A stretch of DNA of 64,000 nucleotides from Amycolatopsis echigonensis (GTDB taxonomy: Bacteria > Actinomycetota > Actinomycetes > Mycobacteriales > Pseudonocardiaceae): positions 62,001 through 126,000 of the forward strand of contig NZ_JACJHR010000012.1 of the NCBI RefSeq assembly GCF_014174495.1, written 5' to 3'. Numbering within the stretch: position 1 is the first letter of the stretch; the number at the start of each line of letters is the position of its first letter. Below the pieces are notes generated by a model. It saw nothing but the letters and a program-made list of their open reading frames with translations, was not told the DNA's origin and ran no database searches. This document shows, piece by piece, positions 34,353 to 47,761 of this stretch. The position numbers were made by a program, and so were the translations under genes.

Positions 34353-35210
34353 GTGAACGCGGATCTTGCCTTGGCCTGTCTGCGCGGTTTAGCCCTGGGG
34401 GACGCCTTCGGCGCTCGCTGCACTTTGCCCGGAGACCACCCCGAGGTGGTCGCCCGCAAGCTGCCCGAGGAGCCGTGGCTCTGGACGGACGACACCGAGA
34501 TGGCTTGCTCGCTGTACGCCGTCCTGCGCCGCTGCGGCCGCGTGGACCAGGACGCGCTCGCGGCCTCGTTCGCCGCGCACTACGACCCGGACCGCGGGTA
34601 CGGGCCGGGAACCGAACGCCTGCTCGCCCACATCCGCCGGGGCGAATCCTGGCGAGCGCTGGCCAGCCAGTCTTTCGGCGGCGGCTCGTGGGGCAACGGC
34701 GGAGCGATGCGGGCGGCGCCGCTGGGCGCGTTTCACGGCGCGGACCTACCCCGGGTTTTGCAGGACGCGGAACGCTCGTCGGTCGTGACGCATTCGCACT
34801 TCGAAGGCGTCGCGGGGACGGTCGCGGTGGCTGTGGCGGCGTCGCTCCGCGCGGTGACACCTCAGTTGGGCGGGGCGGAGCTGCTGCAAGGGGTGTTGCC
34901 GTTCGTGCCGCCGGGAAAGGTGCGTACGGCGCTGGAAACGGCTGTGCGGCTGATCGACGCGGATGCCCGGACGGCGGCCGCCGAACTCGGCGTCGGGCGC
35001 GAGATGGCCGCGCACGACACGGTGCCGCTGGCCTTGTGGGCCGCGGCTCGGCACCACCGCAGTTACGAGGACGCACTCTGGACGGTCGCGCAGGTCGCGG
35101 ACGACGTGGACACCGTCGGCGCGATCACCGGCGGAGTACTGGCGGCGGGGGAGCACCGGTTGCCTGAGGAGTGGGTGCGGCGGGCCGAGCCGCTGCCTGG
35201 GTGGCTGTAG
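34353..35210 (+). CDS. ADP-ribosylglycohydrolase (DraG-like)
   Basis: 285 residues of the ADP-ribosyl-glycohydrolase family, which removes ADP-ribose from proteins or small molecules with two Mg ions. Metal-binding motifs are intact: GDAFG near 17-21, WTDDTEM near 44-50, GNGGAMRAAPLG near 113-124, and DDVDTVGAITGG near 250-262. The target is unknown. The start GTG at 34353 has only a weak ribosome-binding site. No ADP-ribosyltransferase partner is adjacent. Confidence 0.92.
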   Translation: MNADLALACLRGLALGDAFGARCTLPGDHPEVVARKLPEEPWLWTDDTEMACSLYAVLRRCGRVDQDALAASFAAHYDPDRGYGPGTERLLAHIRRGESWRALASQSFGGGSWGNGGAMRAAPLGAFHGADLPRVLQDAERSSVVTHSHFEGVAGTVAVAVAASLRAVTPQLGGAELLQGVLPFVPPGKVRTALETAVRLIDADARTAAAELGVGREMAAHDTVPLALWAAARHHRSYEDALWTVAQVADDVDTVGAITGGVLAAGEHRLPEEWVRRAEPLPGWL

Positions 35211-35259
35211 AGCATTGGCGGGCTGGAAGCTCAGCCGGTCCGCGCGAGGCCTGCAGAGC

Positions 35260-35616
35260 TCAATCCCGCGGCCTTCGTTCCCAGATCCGGCAGATGGAAA
35301 CGCCGCCGAAGCCCAGTCCGTTTCCCGAAAGAACCCCACTCTCCCGGCCAACATCGGGCCCGCGACCGCTCGTGGAATGTGATCCATCCCGCGCCCGCCA
35401 CACCGATGCGGAAACCGCCGCCGGAAACCCGGCAGGGCCGCCCACCTGCACCGCAGCCCGGCCGACCTGGGCGACCGTCCGCGGGTACCCGGCGGTAACC
35501 TCGACGCCCGCGGGAACGGTCACCCTGTGCTGTCCGCCTTCGACGCTGCGCCAACCGGCGGGACCGCCGCGCGGCATCTTGACTCCAAAGCCGCGTGGGT
35601 TCACGCTTACTGCCAA
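35260..35616 (-). CDS. Possible small protein, doubtful
   Basis: 118-residue frame from TTG at 35616 or ATG at 35577. The segment QHRVTVPAGVEVTAGYPRTV shows alternating hydrophobic residues and GC-rich third positions, as a real gene would, but the C-terminal third looks random and there is no ribosome-binding site. No family recognised. It may be chance, since the region is otherwise non-coding. Confidence 0.2.
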   Translation of the reverse strand: MAVSVNPRGFGVKMPRGGPAGWRSVEGGQHRVTVPAGVEVTAGYPRTVAQVGRAAVQVGGPAGFPAAVSASVWRARDGSHSTSGRGPDVGRESGVLSGNGLGFGGVSICRIWERRPRD

Positions 35617-35759
35617 CGGTCACGGCCGGGGAACGCGAACCTTGCGGGAGGGGCGCGAAAACCCGGTGCGAACCGGGAGCCGAGGACGCAGTGACGCTCA
35701 GGGAGACGCACTGCCCGAAGGTGACGCGATGCAGGCTGGGCCCCGTCTGGAGTGCCCCC
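35617..35759 (+). other. Structured non-coding stretch upstream of the rpoB promoter
   Basis: Contains a hairpin CCCGGT-GCGA-ACCGGG with a GNRA tetraloop (about 35668-35683) and a second stem GCAGTG/CACTGC around a 15-nt loop carrying CTC/GAG (about 35693-35720). This looks like RNA structure, or an rRNA-like/riboswitch-like element, ahead of rpoB. It does not match any riboswitch consensus I can recall well enough to name. Confidence 0.35.
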
Positions 35760-35788
35760 TGGACAGACCGCGCCATCCGGGCTAGACT
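35760..35788 (+). promoter_or_regulatory. rpoB promoter
   Basis: TGGACA (35760-35765), 17 nt, TAGACT (35783-35788). Start site expected near 35795, giving a 5' UTR of about 130 nt. A second weaker candidate, TTCAGG-18-TAGGAT ending near 35840, could be a P2. Confidence 0.65.
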
Positions 35789-35923
35789 GCCTCTTTGCGC
35801 TGCCCTCTTTCAGGCTGCCCGGAGCCGGTAGTTAGGATAGTGGGCACACGGCACCCCTGACAGTCCGCGACAGCTGTTGCCATCGCGGCTGCTCACCGCT
35901 CATTGTCCCCGGAAGGACGCATC

Positions 35924-39427
<3,504 letters not shown>

Positions 39428-39483
39428 CCCGCCTCTCCGGCGTTTCCAAGTGTGGTCGCGTTTTCGAGGACCGTCGCGCTGGG

Positions 39484-39519
39484 AGGGGTACCGTGGCCGG
39501 CTGCCGTCACGGTACCCCT
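39484..39519. other. Perfect inverted repeat in the rpoB-rpoC gap
   Basis: AGGGGTACCGTG (39484-39495) and CACGGTACCCCT (39508-39519): 12-bp perfect dyad around 12 nt. No T-run follows. It could be an RNA processing site or partial attenuator that sets the rpoB:rpoC ratio, or a protein-binding dyad. Confidence 0.6.
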
Positions 39520-39582
39520 GAGGTGCGGTTGATCCCGGGACCACAAAGGCTTTAATCCTCAAGGAAAGAGGGAAGAAAAGAC

Positions 39583-42500
39583 GTGTTGGACGTCAACTTC
39601 TTCGACGAACTCCGGATCGGTCTTGCTACTGCCGACGACATCCGTCAGTGGTCCTTCGGCGAGGTCAAGAAGCCGGAGACCATCAACTACCGGACCCTCA
39701 AGCCGGAGAAGGACGGGCTCTTCTGCGAGAAGATCTTCGGTCCGACCCGGGACTGGGAGTGCTACTGCGGCAAGTACAAGCGCGTCCGGTTCAAGGGCAT
39801 CATCTGCGAGCGCTGCGGCGTCGAGGTCACTCGCGCCAAGGTGCGCCGTGAGCGGATGGGCCACATCGAGCTGGCCGCGCCGGTCACCCACATCTGGTAC
39901 TTCAAGGGCGTTCCGTCGCGCCTTGGCTACCTGCTGGACCTGGCGCCCAAGGACCTCGAGAAGATCATCTACTTCGCGGCCTACGTGATCACCGGCGTGA
40001 ACACCGAGCTGCGGCACAACGACCTGCCGACCCTCGAGAACGAGATCGGCGTCGAGCGCAAGAACCTCGAGACGAAGCGCGACGCCGACATCGAGGCCCG
40101 CGCGCAGAAGCTGGAAGCCGACCTGGCCGAGCTGGAGGCGGAGGGCGCGAAGTCCGACGTGCGCCGCAAGGTCAAGGAGGGCGGCGAGCGCGAGATGCGC
40201 CAGATCCGCGACCGCGCCGGTCGCGAGCTGGACCGTCTCGAGGAGGTCTGGACGACCTTCACGAAGCTCGAGCCGCGTCAGCTGATCGCCGACGAGCTGC
40301 TCTACCGCGAGCTGGTCGACCGGTACGGCGAGTACTTCACCGGCGGCATGGGCGCGGAGGCGATCCAGAAGCTGGCGACCGAGTTCGACGTCGCCGCGGA
40401 GGCCGACAGCCTGCGCGACACCATCCGCAACGGCAAGGGGCAGAAGAAGCTCCGCGCGCTGAAGCGGCTCAAGGTCGTCGCCGCGTTCCAGGCGACCGGC
40501 AACGACCCGCGCGGCATGGTGCTCGACGCCGTCCCGGTCATCCCGCCGGACCTGCGTCCGATGGTGCAGCTCGACGGTGGCCGCTTCGCCACGTCGGACC
40601 TGAACGACCTGTACCGCCGCGTGATCAACCGGAACAACCGGCTCAAGCGGCTGATCGACCTCGGCGCGCCCGAGATCATCGTCAACAACGAGAAGCGGAT
40701 GCTGCAGGAGGCCGTCGACGCGCTGTTCGACAACGGCCGCCGCGGGCGTCCGGTCACCGGTCCGGGCAACCGGCCGCTGAAGTCGCTGTCCGACCTGCTG
40801 AAGGGCAAGCAGGGCCGGTTCCGCCAGAACCTGCTGGGCAAGCGCGTCGACTACTCGGGTCGTTCGGTCATCATCGTCGGTCCGCAGCTGAAGCTGCACC
40901 AGTGCGGTCTGCCGAAGGACATGGCGCTCGAGCTGTTCAAGCCGTTCGTCATGAAGCGGCTGGTCGACCTGAACCACGCGCAGAACATCAAGTCCGCCAA
41001 GCGGATGGTGGAGCGTTCGCGGCCGCAGGTGTGGGACGTGCTCGAAGAGGTCATCACCGGCCACCCGGTGATGCTGAACCGCGCGCCGACCCTGCACCGG
41101 CTGGGCATCCAGGCCTTCGAACCGCAGCTGGTCGAGGGCAAGGCGATCCAGCTGCACCCGCTGGTCTGCGAAGCGTTCAACGCGGACTTCGACGGCGACC
41201 AGATGGCGGTGCACCTGCCGCTGTCGGCCGAGGCGCAGGCCGAGGCCCGGATCCTGATGCTGTCGGCGAACAACATCCTGTCGCCGGCGTCGGGCCGTCC
41301 GCTCGCCATGCCGCGTCTGGACATGGTCACCGGCCTGTTCCACCTGACCCGGCTGAACGAGAACGCCGAGGGCGCGGGCAACGCGTACTCCTCGCCCGCC
41401 GAGGCGATCATGGCGTTCGACCGCAAGGCGCTGAGCCTGCACGCCCCGGTCAAGATCCGCATCACCGACCGTCAGCCGGCGAAGGCCGACGAGGCGGCGC
41501 TCGCGGAAAAGGGCTGGGAGCCGGGCAAGCCGTGGCTGGCCGAGACGACCCTGGGCCGCGTCCTGTTCAACGACCTGCTGCCGGCGGACTACCCGTTCAT
41601 CAACGAGCCGATGCCGAAGAAGCGGCAGGCGGCCATCGTGAACGACCTCGCCGAGCGGTACTCGATGACGCAGGTCGCGCAGACGCTGGACAAGCTCAAG
41701 GACGCCGGTTTCTACTGGGCGACCCGCTCGGGCGTCACGGTCGCGATCTCGGACGTGCTGACCCCGGTCGGCAAGAAGGCCATTCTCGACGAGTACGAGG
41801 GCAAGGCCGACCAGGTCGAGAAGCGGTACCAGCGCGGTCAGCTGTCCCACGCCGAGCGCAACAACGAGCTCGTCAAGGTGTGGACGCAGGCGACCGAAGA
41901 GGTCCACAAGATCATGGAGACGGCGCTGCCGGACGACAACCCGATCGCCATGATCGTGAAGTCGGGCGCCGCCGGCAACATGACGCAGGTCCGTTCGCTG
42001 GCCGGTATGCGCGGTCTGGTGTCGAACCCGAAGGGCGAGTACATCCCGCGTCCGATCAAGGCGAACTTCCGTGAAGGCCTGTCGGTGGCGGAGTACTTCA
42101 TCGCGACGCACGGCGCCCGGAAGGGTCTGGCGGACACGGCGCTCCGTACCGCGGACTCGGGTTACCTGACCCGTCGTCTGGTGGACGTTTCGCAGGACGT
42201 CATCGTCCGCGAGGTCGACTGCGGCACCACGCGCGGCATCATGATGCCGATCGGCGAGGACCTCGGCGACGGCAAGATCGTGCGCGACCAGCACGTCGAG
42301 ACCTCCGTGTACGCGCGGAACCTCGCGACGGACGCGGTGGACCCCAAGGGCAACGTCGTGCTGAACGCGGGCGACGACATCGGCGACCCGGCCATCGAGA
42401 AGCTGCTCTCCAGCGGCATCTCGAAGGTCAAGGTCCGCTCGGTGCTGACCTGCGAGTCGGCGGTCGGGGTGTGCGCGACCTGCTACGGCCGTTCGATGGC

Positions 42501-43494
42501 GACGGGCCAGCTCGTCGACGTCGGCGAGGCGGTCGGCATCGTCGCCGCCCAGTCGATCGGTGAGCCGGGTACGCAGCTGACGATGCGTACGTTCCACCAG
42601 GGTGGTGTCGCCGGTGACGACATCACGACCGGTCTGCCCCGTGTCACCGAGCTTTTCGAGGCTCGCGTGCCGAAGGGCAAGGCTCCGATCGCGGACGTCG
42701 ACGGCCGCGTGCGGATCGAGGAGAGCGAGCGGTTCTGGAAGATCACCCTGATCCCGGACGACGGGTCGGAGGAGATCGTCTTCGACAAGCTGTCCAAGCG
42801 GCAGCGGCTCGCGAACACCCCGAACGGCCCGCTGGGCGACGGCGACCACGTCCACGTCGGACAGCAGCTGCTCGAGGGCACGCCGGACCCGCACGAGGTC
42901 CTGCGCGTCATGGGCCCGCGCGAAGCGCAGATGCACCTCACGGACGAGGTCCAGAAGGTGTACCGGGCGCAGGGTGTGTCGATCCACGACAAGCACATCG
43001 AGGTCATCGTGCGGCAGATGCTGCGCCGCGTGACGATCATCGACTCCGGTGCCACGGACTTCCTGCCGGGCGAGCTGCCCGAGCGGACGAAGTTCGAGGC
43101 GACGAACCGGGCCGCGGTCGCCGAGGGCGGCGAGCCGGCTTCGGGCCGTCCGGTGCTGATGGGCATCACGAAGGCGTCGCTGACCACGGACTCGTGGCTG
43201 TCGGCGGCCTCGTTCCAGGAGACCACGCGAGTCCTGACCGACGCGGCCATCAACGGCCGCAGCGACAAGCTCGTGGGCCTCAAGGAGAACGTCATCATCG
43301 GTAAGCTCATCCCGGCCGGTACGGGCATCAACAAGTACCGGAACATCCAGGTGCAGCCGACCGAAGAGGCGCGGGTCGCGGCGTACGCGATCCCGTCCTA
43401 CGACGACGGCTACTACACCCCGGACGTGTTCGGTTCGGGCACCGGTGCCGCGGTTCCGCTGGACGACTACGACTTCGGTCGCGACTTCCGCTGA
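39583..43494 (+). CDS. rpoC: DNA-directed RNA polymerase beta' subunit
   Basis: 1303 residues. N-terminal zinc site Cys60, Cys62, Cys75 and Cys78; catalytic NADFDGDQ starting at Asn533 with the three Mg-binding aspartates 535, 537 and 539; bridge-helix/trigger-loop regions around [20 protein letters not shown] and [15 protein letters not shown]; second zinc site with CGTTRG and CATCYG. GTG start at 39583 after AAGGAAAGAGGG. Ends with a terminator carrying a TTCG loop. Confidence 0.98.
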   Translation: MLDVNFFDELRIGLATADDIRQWSFGEVKKPETINYRTLKPEKDGLFCEKIFGPTRDWECYCGKYKRVRFKGIICERCGVEVTRAKVRRERMGHIELAAPVTHIWYFKGVPSRLGYLLDLAPKDLEKIIYFAAYVITGVNTELRHNDLPTLENEIGVERKNLETKRDADIEARAQKLEADLAELEAEGAKSDVRRKVKEGGEREMRQIRDRAGRELDRLEEVWTTFTKLEPRQLIADELLYRELVDRYGEYFTGGMGAEAIQKLATEFDVAAEADSLRDTIRNGKGQKKLRALKRLKVVAAFQATGNDPRGMVLDAVPVIPPDLRPMVQLDGGRFATSDLNDLYRRVINRNNRLKRLIDLGAPEIIVNNEKRMLQEAVDALFDNGRRGRPVTGPGNRPLKSLSDLLKGKQGRFRQNLLGKRVDYSGRSVIIVGPQLKLHQCGLPKDMALELFKPFVMKRLVDLNHAQNIKSAKRMVERSRPQVWDVLEEVITGHPVMLNRAPTLHRLGIQAFEPQLVEGKAIQLHPLVCEAFNADFDGDQMAVHLPLSAEAQAEARILMLSANNILSPASGRPLAMPRLDMVTGLFHLTRLNENAEGAGNAYSSPAEAIMAFDRKALSLHAPVKIRITDRQPAKADEAALAEKGWEPGKPWLAETTLGRVLFNDLLPADYPFINEPMPKKRQAAIVNDLAERYSMTQVAQTLDKLKDAGFYWATRSGVTVAISDVLTPVGKKAILDEYEGKADQVEKRYQRGQLSHAERNNELVKVWTQATEEVHKIMETALPDDNPIAMIVKSGAAGNMTQVRSLAGMRGLVSNPKGEYIPRPIKANFREGLSVAEYFIATHGARKGLADTALRTADSGYLTRRLVDVSQDVIVREVDCGTTRGIMMPIGEDLGDGKIVRDQHVETSVYARNLATDAVDPKGNVVLNAGDDIGDPAIEKLLSSGISKVKVRSVLTCESAVGVCATCYGRSMATGQLVDVGEAVGIVAAQSIGEPGTQLTMRTFHQGGVAGDDITTGLPRVTELFEARVPKGKAPIADVDGRVRIEESERFWKITLIPDDGSEEIVFDKLSKRQRLANTPNGPLGDGDHVHVGQQLLEGTPDPHEVLRVMGPREAQMHLTDEVQKVYRAQGVSIHDKHIEVIVRQMLRRVTIIDSGATDFLPGELPERTKFEATNRAAVAEGGEPASGRPVLMGITKASLTTDSWLSAASFQETTRVLTDAAINGRSDKLVGLKENVIIGKLIPAGTGINKYRNIQVQPTEEARVAAYAIPSYDDGYYTPDVFGSGTGAAVPLDDYDFGRDFR

Positions 43495-43510
43495 TCCGCT
43501 CCGCTTGAAC

Positions 43511-43542
43511 GAAACGCCCCCGGCTTCGGCCGGGGGCGTTTC
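43511..43542. terminator. Terminator after rpoC
   Basis: 14-bp perfect stem (43511-43524 with 43529-43542) with a TTCG tetraloop, 16 bp past the rpoC stop and 14 bp before the convergent gene end; symmetric, so likely bidirectional. Confidence 0.9.
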
Positions 43543-43555
43543 GCTTTCTCGGGCT

Positions 43556-43900
43556 TCAGGCTGCGGAGGGGACGCCGATCCGGTCCAGGAATTCGGCGAT
43601 CAGGTCGATGCGGGTCAGGAGGGTTTCGGGGCCGAGCTGGTCCCGGTACACGGCATAGCACCAGCCGCGGTCGAGTCCGATGATGTTCGTCAGCTGGTCG
43701 CGGTTGCGGCTCAGCCAGTCCACGGTGTCCGGGCTGACCGCCCGGGCAGCGAACTCGGGGTCGCTGGTGTAGCCGGTGAGCTCGTTTTCCGGCAACGGGA
43801 ACTGTTCCCAGCGGCCACCCGAAGGCGAGCTTCGCGCTTCCGCGCCGAAAATCTTGTGCTGATGGTTCGTGAGGTCCTTCGTCCGCCCGAAGATCCGCAC
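43556..43900 (-). CDS. Truncated paralogue of the neighbouring membrane proteins
   Basis: 114 residues from GTG at 43900 (alternatively from 43972). The block YTSDPEFAARAVSPDTVDWL and the LLTRIDLIAEFLDRIG tail match the centre of the 500-residue proteins at 44063-45565 (VYTSDPDFAREMLTGEVREL) and 47762-49288 (VTTEDPEFAAKVLTPEVREL). No membrane segments remain. It is either a stand-alone cytoplasmic domain or what is left of a third full gene. Last in the minus-strand cluster and convergent with rpoC. Confidence 0.45.
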   Translation of the reverse strand: MRIFGRTKDLTNHQHKIFGAEARSSPSGGRWEQFPLPENELTGYTSDPEFAARAVSPDTVDWLSRNRDQLTNIIGLDRGWCYAVYRDQLGPETLLTRIDLIAEFLDRIGVPSAA

Positions 43901-44062
43901 CAGATCAGGCCTGCCCGGGCTGTGGGCTGAAGGCGGCCGGCGGGAAGTTCTGCACCGGATGCGGGAGTGCACTGCCGCCGACTGTCCATTGTGGATAATG
44001 CGGCAAGGAAGCCAGGGCGGGTGCGGTGTTCTGCTCGGATTGCGGGCATCGGCTCTGACTGG

Positions 44063-45565
44063 TCAGGTCCGGGCGAGGGCTTCGCGCTTCTTTCTCGTCC
44101 GGCGGGGAACGCTGGGGAAGTAAGTGCGTTTGATCAGGAGGAGCCCGGGAAGGACCCAGATCAGTGCGCCCAGGACATCGAGGGCCGAGTACATCGAGCC
44201 GAGCTGGTAAGCCGGGTGTCCCCAGAGCGGGCCGACCGCGACCTCCACGACGGTGCCGCGAGCGGGAAGCTCGGAACGGGACCAGTCGGCGGTGATTTCG
44301 CGGATGCCGCCGTCTTGCTCGTAGGTCGCGTCGATCTCGGCCCGGTCCGCAGTGCACGACAAGCCGCCGGATGTGGTCACGCAATGCCGGGTGCCGCCTT
44401 CGCTGACCCGGGTGACCGTCGCCTGCACCTGCGGGGCGAGCCTGGTCAGCACCGCGATCGAGTTGACTGCCGGTCCCACGCCGATGGCGAGCAGGGCTAG
44501 TGCGATGAGCGTGCGTGCGGTCAGCGAAATCGAGGTGACTGGCTGCCGGTCGCGGGCATCGCGCCTGCGGTTCAGCGGAGTGCGGAGGAAGCCGCCGCGC
44601 TGGCCGATCCACGCGTCGTAGCGGGTGTCCGCACTGGTGGAGATGGAGCGGAAGTGCCGGTCGTTCGCCCACTTCTCCCAGACGCGCGACGGAACCGCGG
44701 CGGCAAGCACCGCGAGCTTGCGGGAGTTGTCGAACATCCGGTCTTCGGTGAGTCCGCCGGTGTCGGTGGTCCAGAGCGCGTCCTCGCGGAAGGCGACCTG
44801 GTGCACGCGGAAAAACCGGTCGTTCAGGAGCAGTTCGCGGACCTCGCCGGTCAGCATTTCCCGGGCGAAATCCGGATCCGAGGTGTAGACGGAAAACCGG
44901 CGGTCGAATTCGGGATCGGTCTCGAATTCGTGCAGGGTGGTGTCCGGACGCAGCCAGCTGAACTGATTGCGGGTGATCCGCATGTCTTCCAGCGGAGTGA
45001 AGTGCTCCGGGGCGAAGGCTTTGAGCTTCGGCGAGATGGTCAGCGCGGGTGCCTTCGGGATGCGCAGCTCCACGACCGAGCAGATGGAACCGAGCGCTTC
45101 GGCGAGCTTCGACTTCCGGCGGAAGTTCTCGTCCCGGTAAGGAGATTCGGTCGAATACTCGATGCCGAGCAGCCGGTGCCCGTGGTGAGTGAACTCGACC
45201 GTGGCCCGGCTCGGCCAGGGGTCGGGATGGTCACGCGGAACGGCGAGCCCGTGCCGGGGAAGGAAACCGAAGCTGGCTTCGCCGCTGGAGTCGACGCGCT
45301 TGACCCAGTGCTGCTGACGCCAGCCGCGCCAGGTGAGCAGTGCGGCGACGACCAGCGGCACGCCGTACCAAGCCCACTGCGGCACGGACATGCTGGCGAA
45401 GAACCAGTACAGCGTCGTGAGGGAAACCGTGATCCCGCACAGAAGATGGAAGATCGCCGCCAGAACCGAGCTGCGACGCTCGGCCCAGGCGGCGATCCAG
45501 AGCAGCACGAAGGACAGCGCGTAGCCGCCGAATAAATAGCCAGGGACAATCATCTCGTCCGTCAC
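44063..45565 (-). CDS. Polytopic membrane protein of the T7S-like cassette, copy 1
   Basis: 500 residues, unknown function. Three hydrophobic segments in the first 80 residues, a cytoplasmic region of about 260 residues holding the cluster's shared DPEFxxxFxVxTxDPxFA block, then two C-terminal membrane helices flanking a small cysteine-containing outer domain (ATVTRVSEGGTRHCVTT). The latter resembles DUF3592-type domains; this is a guess. It shares layout and about half of conserved positions with the protein at 47762-49288. Start GTG at 45565, 9 bp after the WXG-type gene, so it is cotranscribed with it; the pairing suggests a functional link to the secreted protein. Confidence 0.72.
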   Translation of the reverse strand: MTDEMIVPGYLFGGYALSFVLLWIAAWAERRSSVLAAIFHLLCGITVSLTTLYWFFASMSVPQWAWYGVPLVVAALLTWRGWRQQHWVKRVDSSGEASFGFLPRHGLAVPRDHPDPWPSRATVEFTHHGHRLLGIEYSTESPYRDENFRRKSKLAEALGSICSVVELRIPKAPALTISPKLKAFAPEHFTPLEDMRITRNQFSWLRPDTTLHEFETDPEFDRRFSVYTSDPDFAREMLTGEVRELLLNDRFFRVHQVAFREDALWTTDTGGLTEDRMFDNSRKLAVLAAAVPSRVWEKWANDRHFRSISTSADTRYDAWIGQRGGFLRTPLNRRRDARDRQPVTSISLTARTLIALALLAIGVGPAVNSIAVLTRLAPQVQATVTRVSEGGTRHCVTTSGGLSCTADRAEIDATYEQDGGIREITADWSRSELPARGTVVEVAVGPLWGHPAYQLGSMYSALDVLGALIWVLPGLLLIKRTYFPSVPRRTRKKREALART

Positions 45566-45574
45566 GCGGCGACC

Positions 45575-46729
45575 TTACATGTCGAGGTTTTCGCGGGTCT
45601 CGTCCTCGGAATGGGGGCCTGCCTTGTCCGTGGCTTGGCCCGACTTGTGAAGGTCGCGGGAATTGCTGATCGTCTTGTCCGCGATGTCGTACAGGCCCTT
45701 CCCCACGTAGGCGGAGCCCTTCTTCATATCGGCCGGGTTGACCCCGAACGTCTGCTTGAACGCCTCGCCCGGCACGTTCTTGAGCGTGTTGAGAGCTTCC
45801 TCGCCGGTCGCCTTCAGCCTGGTGCCGATGCTTTCGGACTTGCCGAGGATGCCGTCGATCGCCTTCTGCTCGCCCGGCTTGATCATCGTGCCGCCCGAGG
45901 TCAGCTTCGAACCCTGCTTGATCATGTCGTCGGTCCACTTGCCGAGGAACGCGATGAATTTGTCGAGCAGCTTTCCGAGCTTGCCGAGATGCTTGGTGAC
46001 CTTGCCGATCACGCTGGCGACCTTGGCCACCGACGCCGACATCGCCGCGGCGACCGACGAGCCGAGGCTGACGACGGAGGCGGCGAGCGCGGGCAGCCAC
46101 AGGTAGATCAGCCAGCTGACCAGTTCGGAGATGATGGCCTTGATGACCTCTTCGATGACGGTCATCACCATCGACCACATCTGCAAGGTCTCGGCGACCG
46201 CACCGGCACTGGAGCCGATGCCCTTGATGCCTTCGGAGAACTGGGCCAGCGCCTTCTTCGCGGCCTCGCCGCCTTCGCCCTGCCAGTCCTTGAGCGATTC
46301 GTCGCCCTTCTTGACGAAGTCGTCAGCCAGAGCGACGAAGCCCTTGCCGATCTCGACGAAGTTGCCCGAGGCTTCCTTGAGGGCAGGACCGTCGCCGGTG
46401 ACGAAGTGCAGGGCGTCCTGAAGAGGCTGGATCAATTCGATCAGCATGTTGAGGCCGTTGCTGACCAGCCAGCCGACCGGGTCGAGCGCGAAACTCACCG
46501 CGTCCGCCGCCGCGCCGGCGACGAAACCCGCGCCGTCCTGGAGCAGCTGCCCGCTGGCGGCGGCGACATCCCCGACATCCTTGGCATCGCCGAAGTTCTC
46601 GATGGCACCCGAGACCGTGCTGTAGCCCTTGCCTACGAACGGCGTCTTCTTGATCGTCTCTTGGACGTTGTGCCCGAAACCGTCTTCGTGCTTGATCTTT
46701 ACGCCGTCGGCGACGCTGTCCTGTCCCAT
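45575..46729 (-). CDS. Large WXG100-like type VII secretion substrate
   Basis: 384 residues. It contains an N-terminal Ala/Gly helical region (FVAGAAADAVSFALDPVGWL), a WXG100-like helical hairpin with DWQGEGGEAAKKALAQF (WxG turn near 145-150), a hydrophobic segment of about 60 residues, and a basic/acidic tail with YDIADKTIS as a possible Yxxx[DE] export signal. This is the pattern of large ESX/T7SS substrates (EspA-like/PPE-like) in actinobacteria. No ESX machinery gene is in the window. It follows the EspC-like and YbaB-like genes in one unit, and a decayed copy lies at 49289-50157. Confidence 0.75.
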   Translation of the reverse strand: MGQDSVADGVKIKHEDGFGHNVQETIKKTPFVGKGYSTVSGAIENFGDAKDVGDVAAASGQLLQDGAGFVAGAAADAVSFALDPVGWLVSNGLNMLIELIQPLQDALHFVTGDGPALKEASGNFVEIGKGFVALADDFVKKGDESLKDWQGEGGEAAKKALAQFSEGIKGIGSSAGAVAETLQMWSMVMTVIEEVIKAIISELVSWLIYLWLPALAASVVSLGSSVAAAMSASVAKVASVIGKVTKHLGKLGKLLDKFIAFLGKWTDDMIKQGSKLTSGGTMIKPGEQKAIDGILGKSESIGTRLKATGEEALNTLKNVPGEAFKQTFGVNPADMKKGSAYVGKGLYDIADKTISNSRDLHKSGQATDKAGPHSEDETRENLDM

Positions 46730-46742
46730 GAGTTTCCCCTGC

Positions 46743-47063
46743 TCAGAGCGGTCCGTCGATCTTGGCGTTGAACTTGCCGAAGGTCATGACGGTGTCCTTC
46801 TCATGTCCGTCGTAGATCTCCGCGGCTTTGTCGAGCTTGCCCTGCAGCCCTTCGAGGCCGTTCTTCATCGCGTCGAGCAGCTGCTTCAGCTCGTCGAGTT
46901 TGCTGGTGTAGGTCTGCTTGGCGACCAACCCGATCAGGCCCCACGACTTGTCGCCCACGTCAGCCTGGCCCACGAGATTCCCGAACTTGCCCGCTTCGCT
47001 CTTGTAGTGGTCGAGCCCGGTCGAGTACTTCGTGATCGCGGTCGTTACGACGCTGTGGGTCAC
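46743..47063 (-). CDS. EspC-like small type VII secretion protein
   Basis: 106 residues, two long helices separated near KSWGLIG (WxG-like turn) and a Yxxx[DE] tail signal in YDGHEKD, as in the DUF2580/EspC family of ESX-associated proteins. Probably forms an exported pair with the large protein encoded next. GTG at 47063 overlaps the stop of the YbaB-like gene by 4 bp. Confidence 0.75.
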   Translation of the reverse strand: MTHSVVTTAITKYSTGLDHYKSEAGKFGNLVGQADVGDKSWGLIGLVAKQTYTSKLDELKQLLDAMKNGLEGLQGKLDKAAEIYDGHEKDTVMTFGKFNAKIDGPL

Positions 47064-47650
47064 CGGTGGTCCTCCTCGTCGTTGAACAAGTTCTTTAGGA
47101 ACTGATCGCCCGCCGACGCCGAGGGCGGCGCCGGCGGAGGTGCCTGAGGCGCCCGGCGGTCGTCGCGAAGCAGGTCATTGTTGGCGAAGTCCTCGTCGTC
47201 CTGTACCGGTCCTGCTTGTCGCGGCTGCGCCTCCGGGAGGTTGGACTCCAATTCCTCCACGGTGGTTCCCAGACCAGCCGCCTGTGCTTCGAGGACCTGC
47301 TCGGACACGTTCAGCCCGAAGGCCGTGCCCACGTGCTCGTCGACGATCCCGGCCTGCTTGCGCGCGGACTCGGCCACCGCCTGGTGCAGCGTCGCCAGGA
47401 TCGTGGACGCCAGCTGGTCCGGCTGCTGGCGGAGCGCGTCCGGGGAGAGCCGGAGGTCCTTGACCGAACCGCTCGGGCCCGCGACCACGGTGACCGACCG
47501 GTCTGGCGACATAGCCTGCGCTTCGAGCGCGTTCAGTTCCTCCTGCATGTCGCCGACCTTCGCGAACTGCGCTTCGGCCTGCTTGAGCTTCGTCTGGAAC
47601 TTCTCGAACTCCGCGACGAGTCGGTCCATCTCTTCGGACACGGCGGTCAC
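47060..47650 (-). CDS. YbaB/EbfC-family protein (EspL-like)
   Basis: 196 residues. N-terminal coiled coil (to about 40), then the YbaB/EbfC core with VTVVAGPSGSVKDLRLSPDAL and STILATLHQAVAES; Pro-rich acidic tail. YbaB proteins bind DNA or act as chaperone-like partners; EspL in the mycobacterial ESX-1 region is of this kind and stabilises EspE/EspF-like substrates. GTG at 47650 with GGGAAGG. First gene of the intact cassette. Confidence 0.82.
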   Translation of the reverse strand: MTAVSEEMDRLVAEFEKFQTKLKQAEAQFAKVGDMQEELNALEAQAMSPDRSVTVVAGPSGSVKDLRLSPDALRQQPDQLASTILATLHQAVAESARKQAGIVDEHVGTAFGLNVSEQVLEAQAAGLGTTVEELESNLPEAQPRQAGPVQDDEDFANNDLLRDDRRAPQAPPPAPPSASAGDQFLKNLFNDEEDHR

Positions 47651-47761
47651 ACCTTCCCTGCACCTCGCTGATGCGCGGGATTATGCCGCTTCTGTCTGCT
47701 TCGCGCTTAAGGAGTGAGAAATCCGGGGCGGATGATCACCGCAAGTCAGCGATCCGGCTCG

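Noticed and set aside
35625..35745. Cobalamin or c-di-AMP riboswitch upstream of rpoB
   Set aside because: Only short similarities (GGTGCGAA, GGGGAAC) in the wrong arrangement; key conserved blocks are absent.
39559..42996. Very long open frame (over 1100 codons) antisense to rpoC
   Set aside because: It mirrors rpoC codons in a GC-rich genome (Arg/Val/Asp/Leu-rich, no domain). rpoC on the other strand is certain.
43905..44672. Frame ending with a Pro/Gln/Ser-rich stretch near 43910-44060
   Set aside because: Mostly antisense-frame overlap with the 44063-45565 gene; only the last part is in free sequence and shows no family or start.
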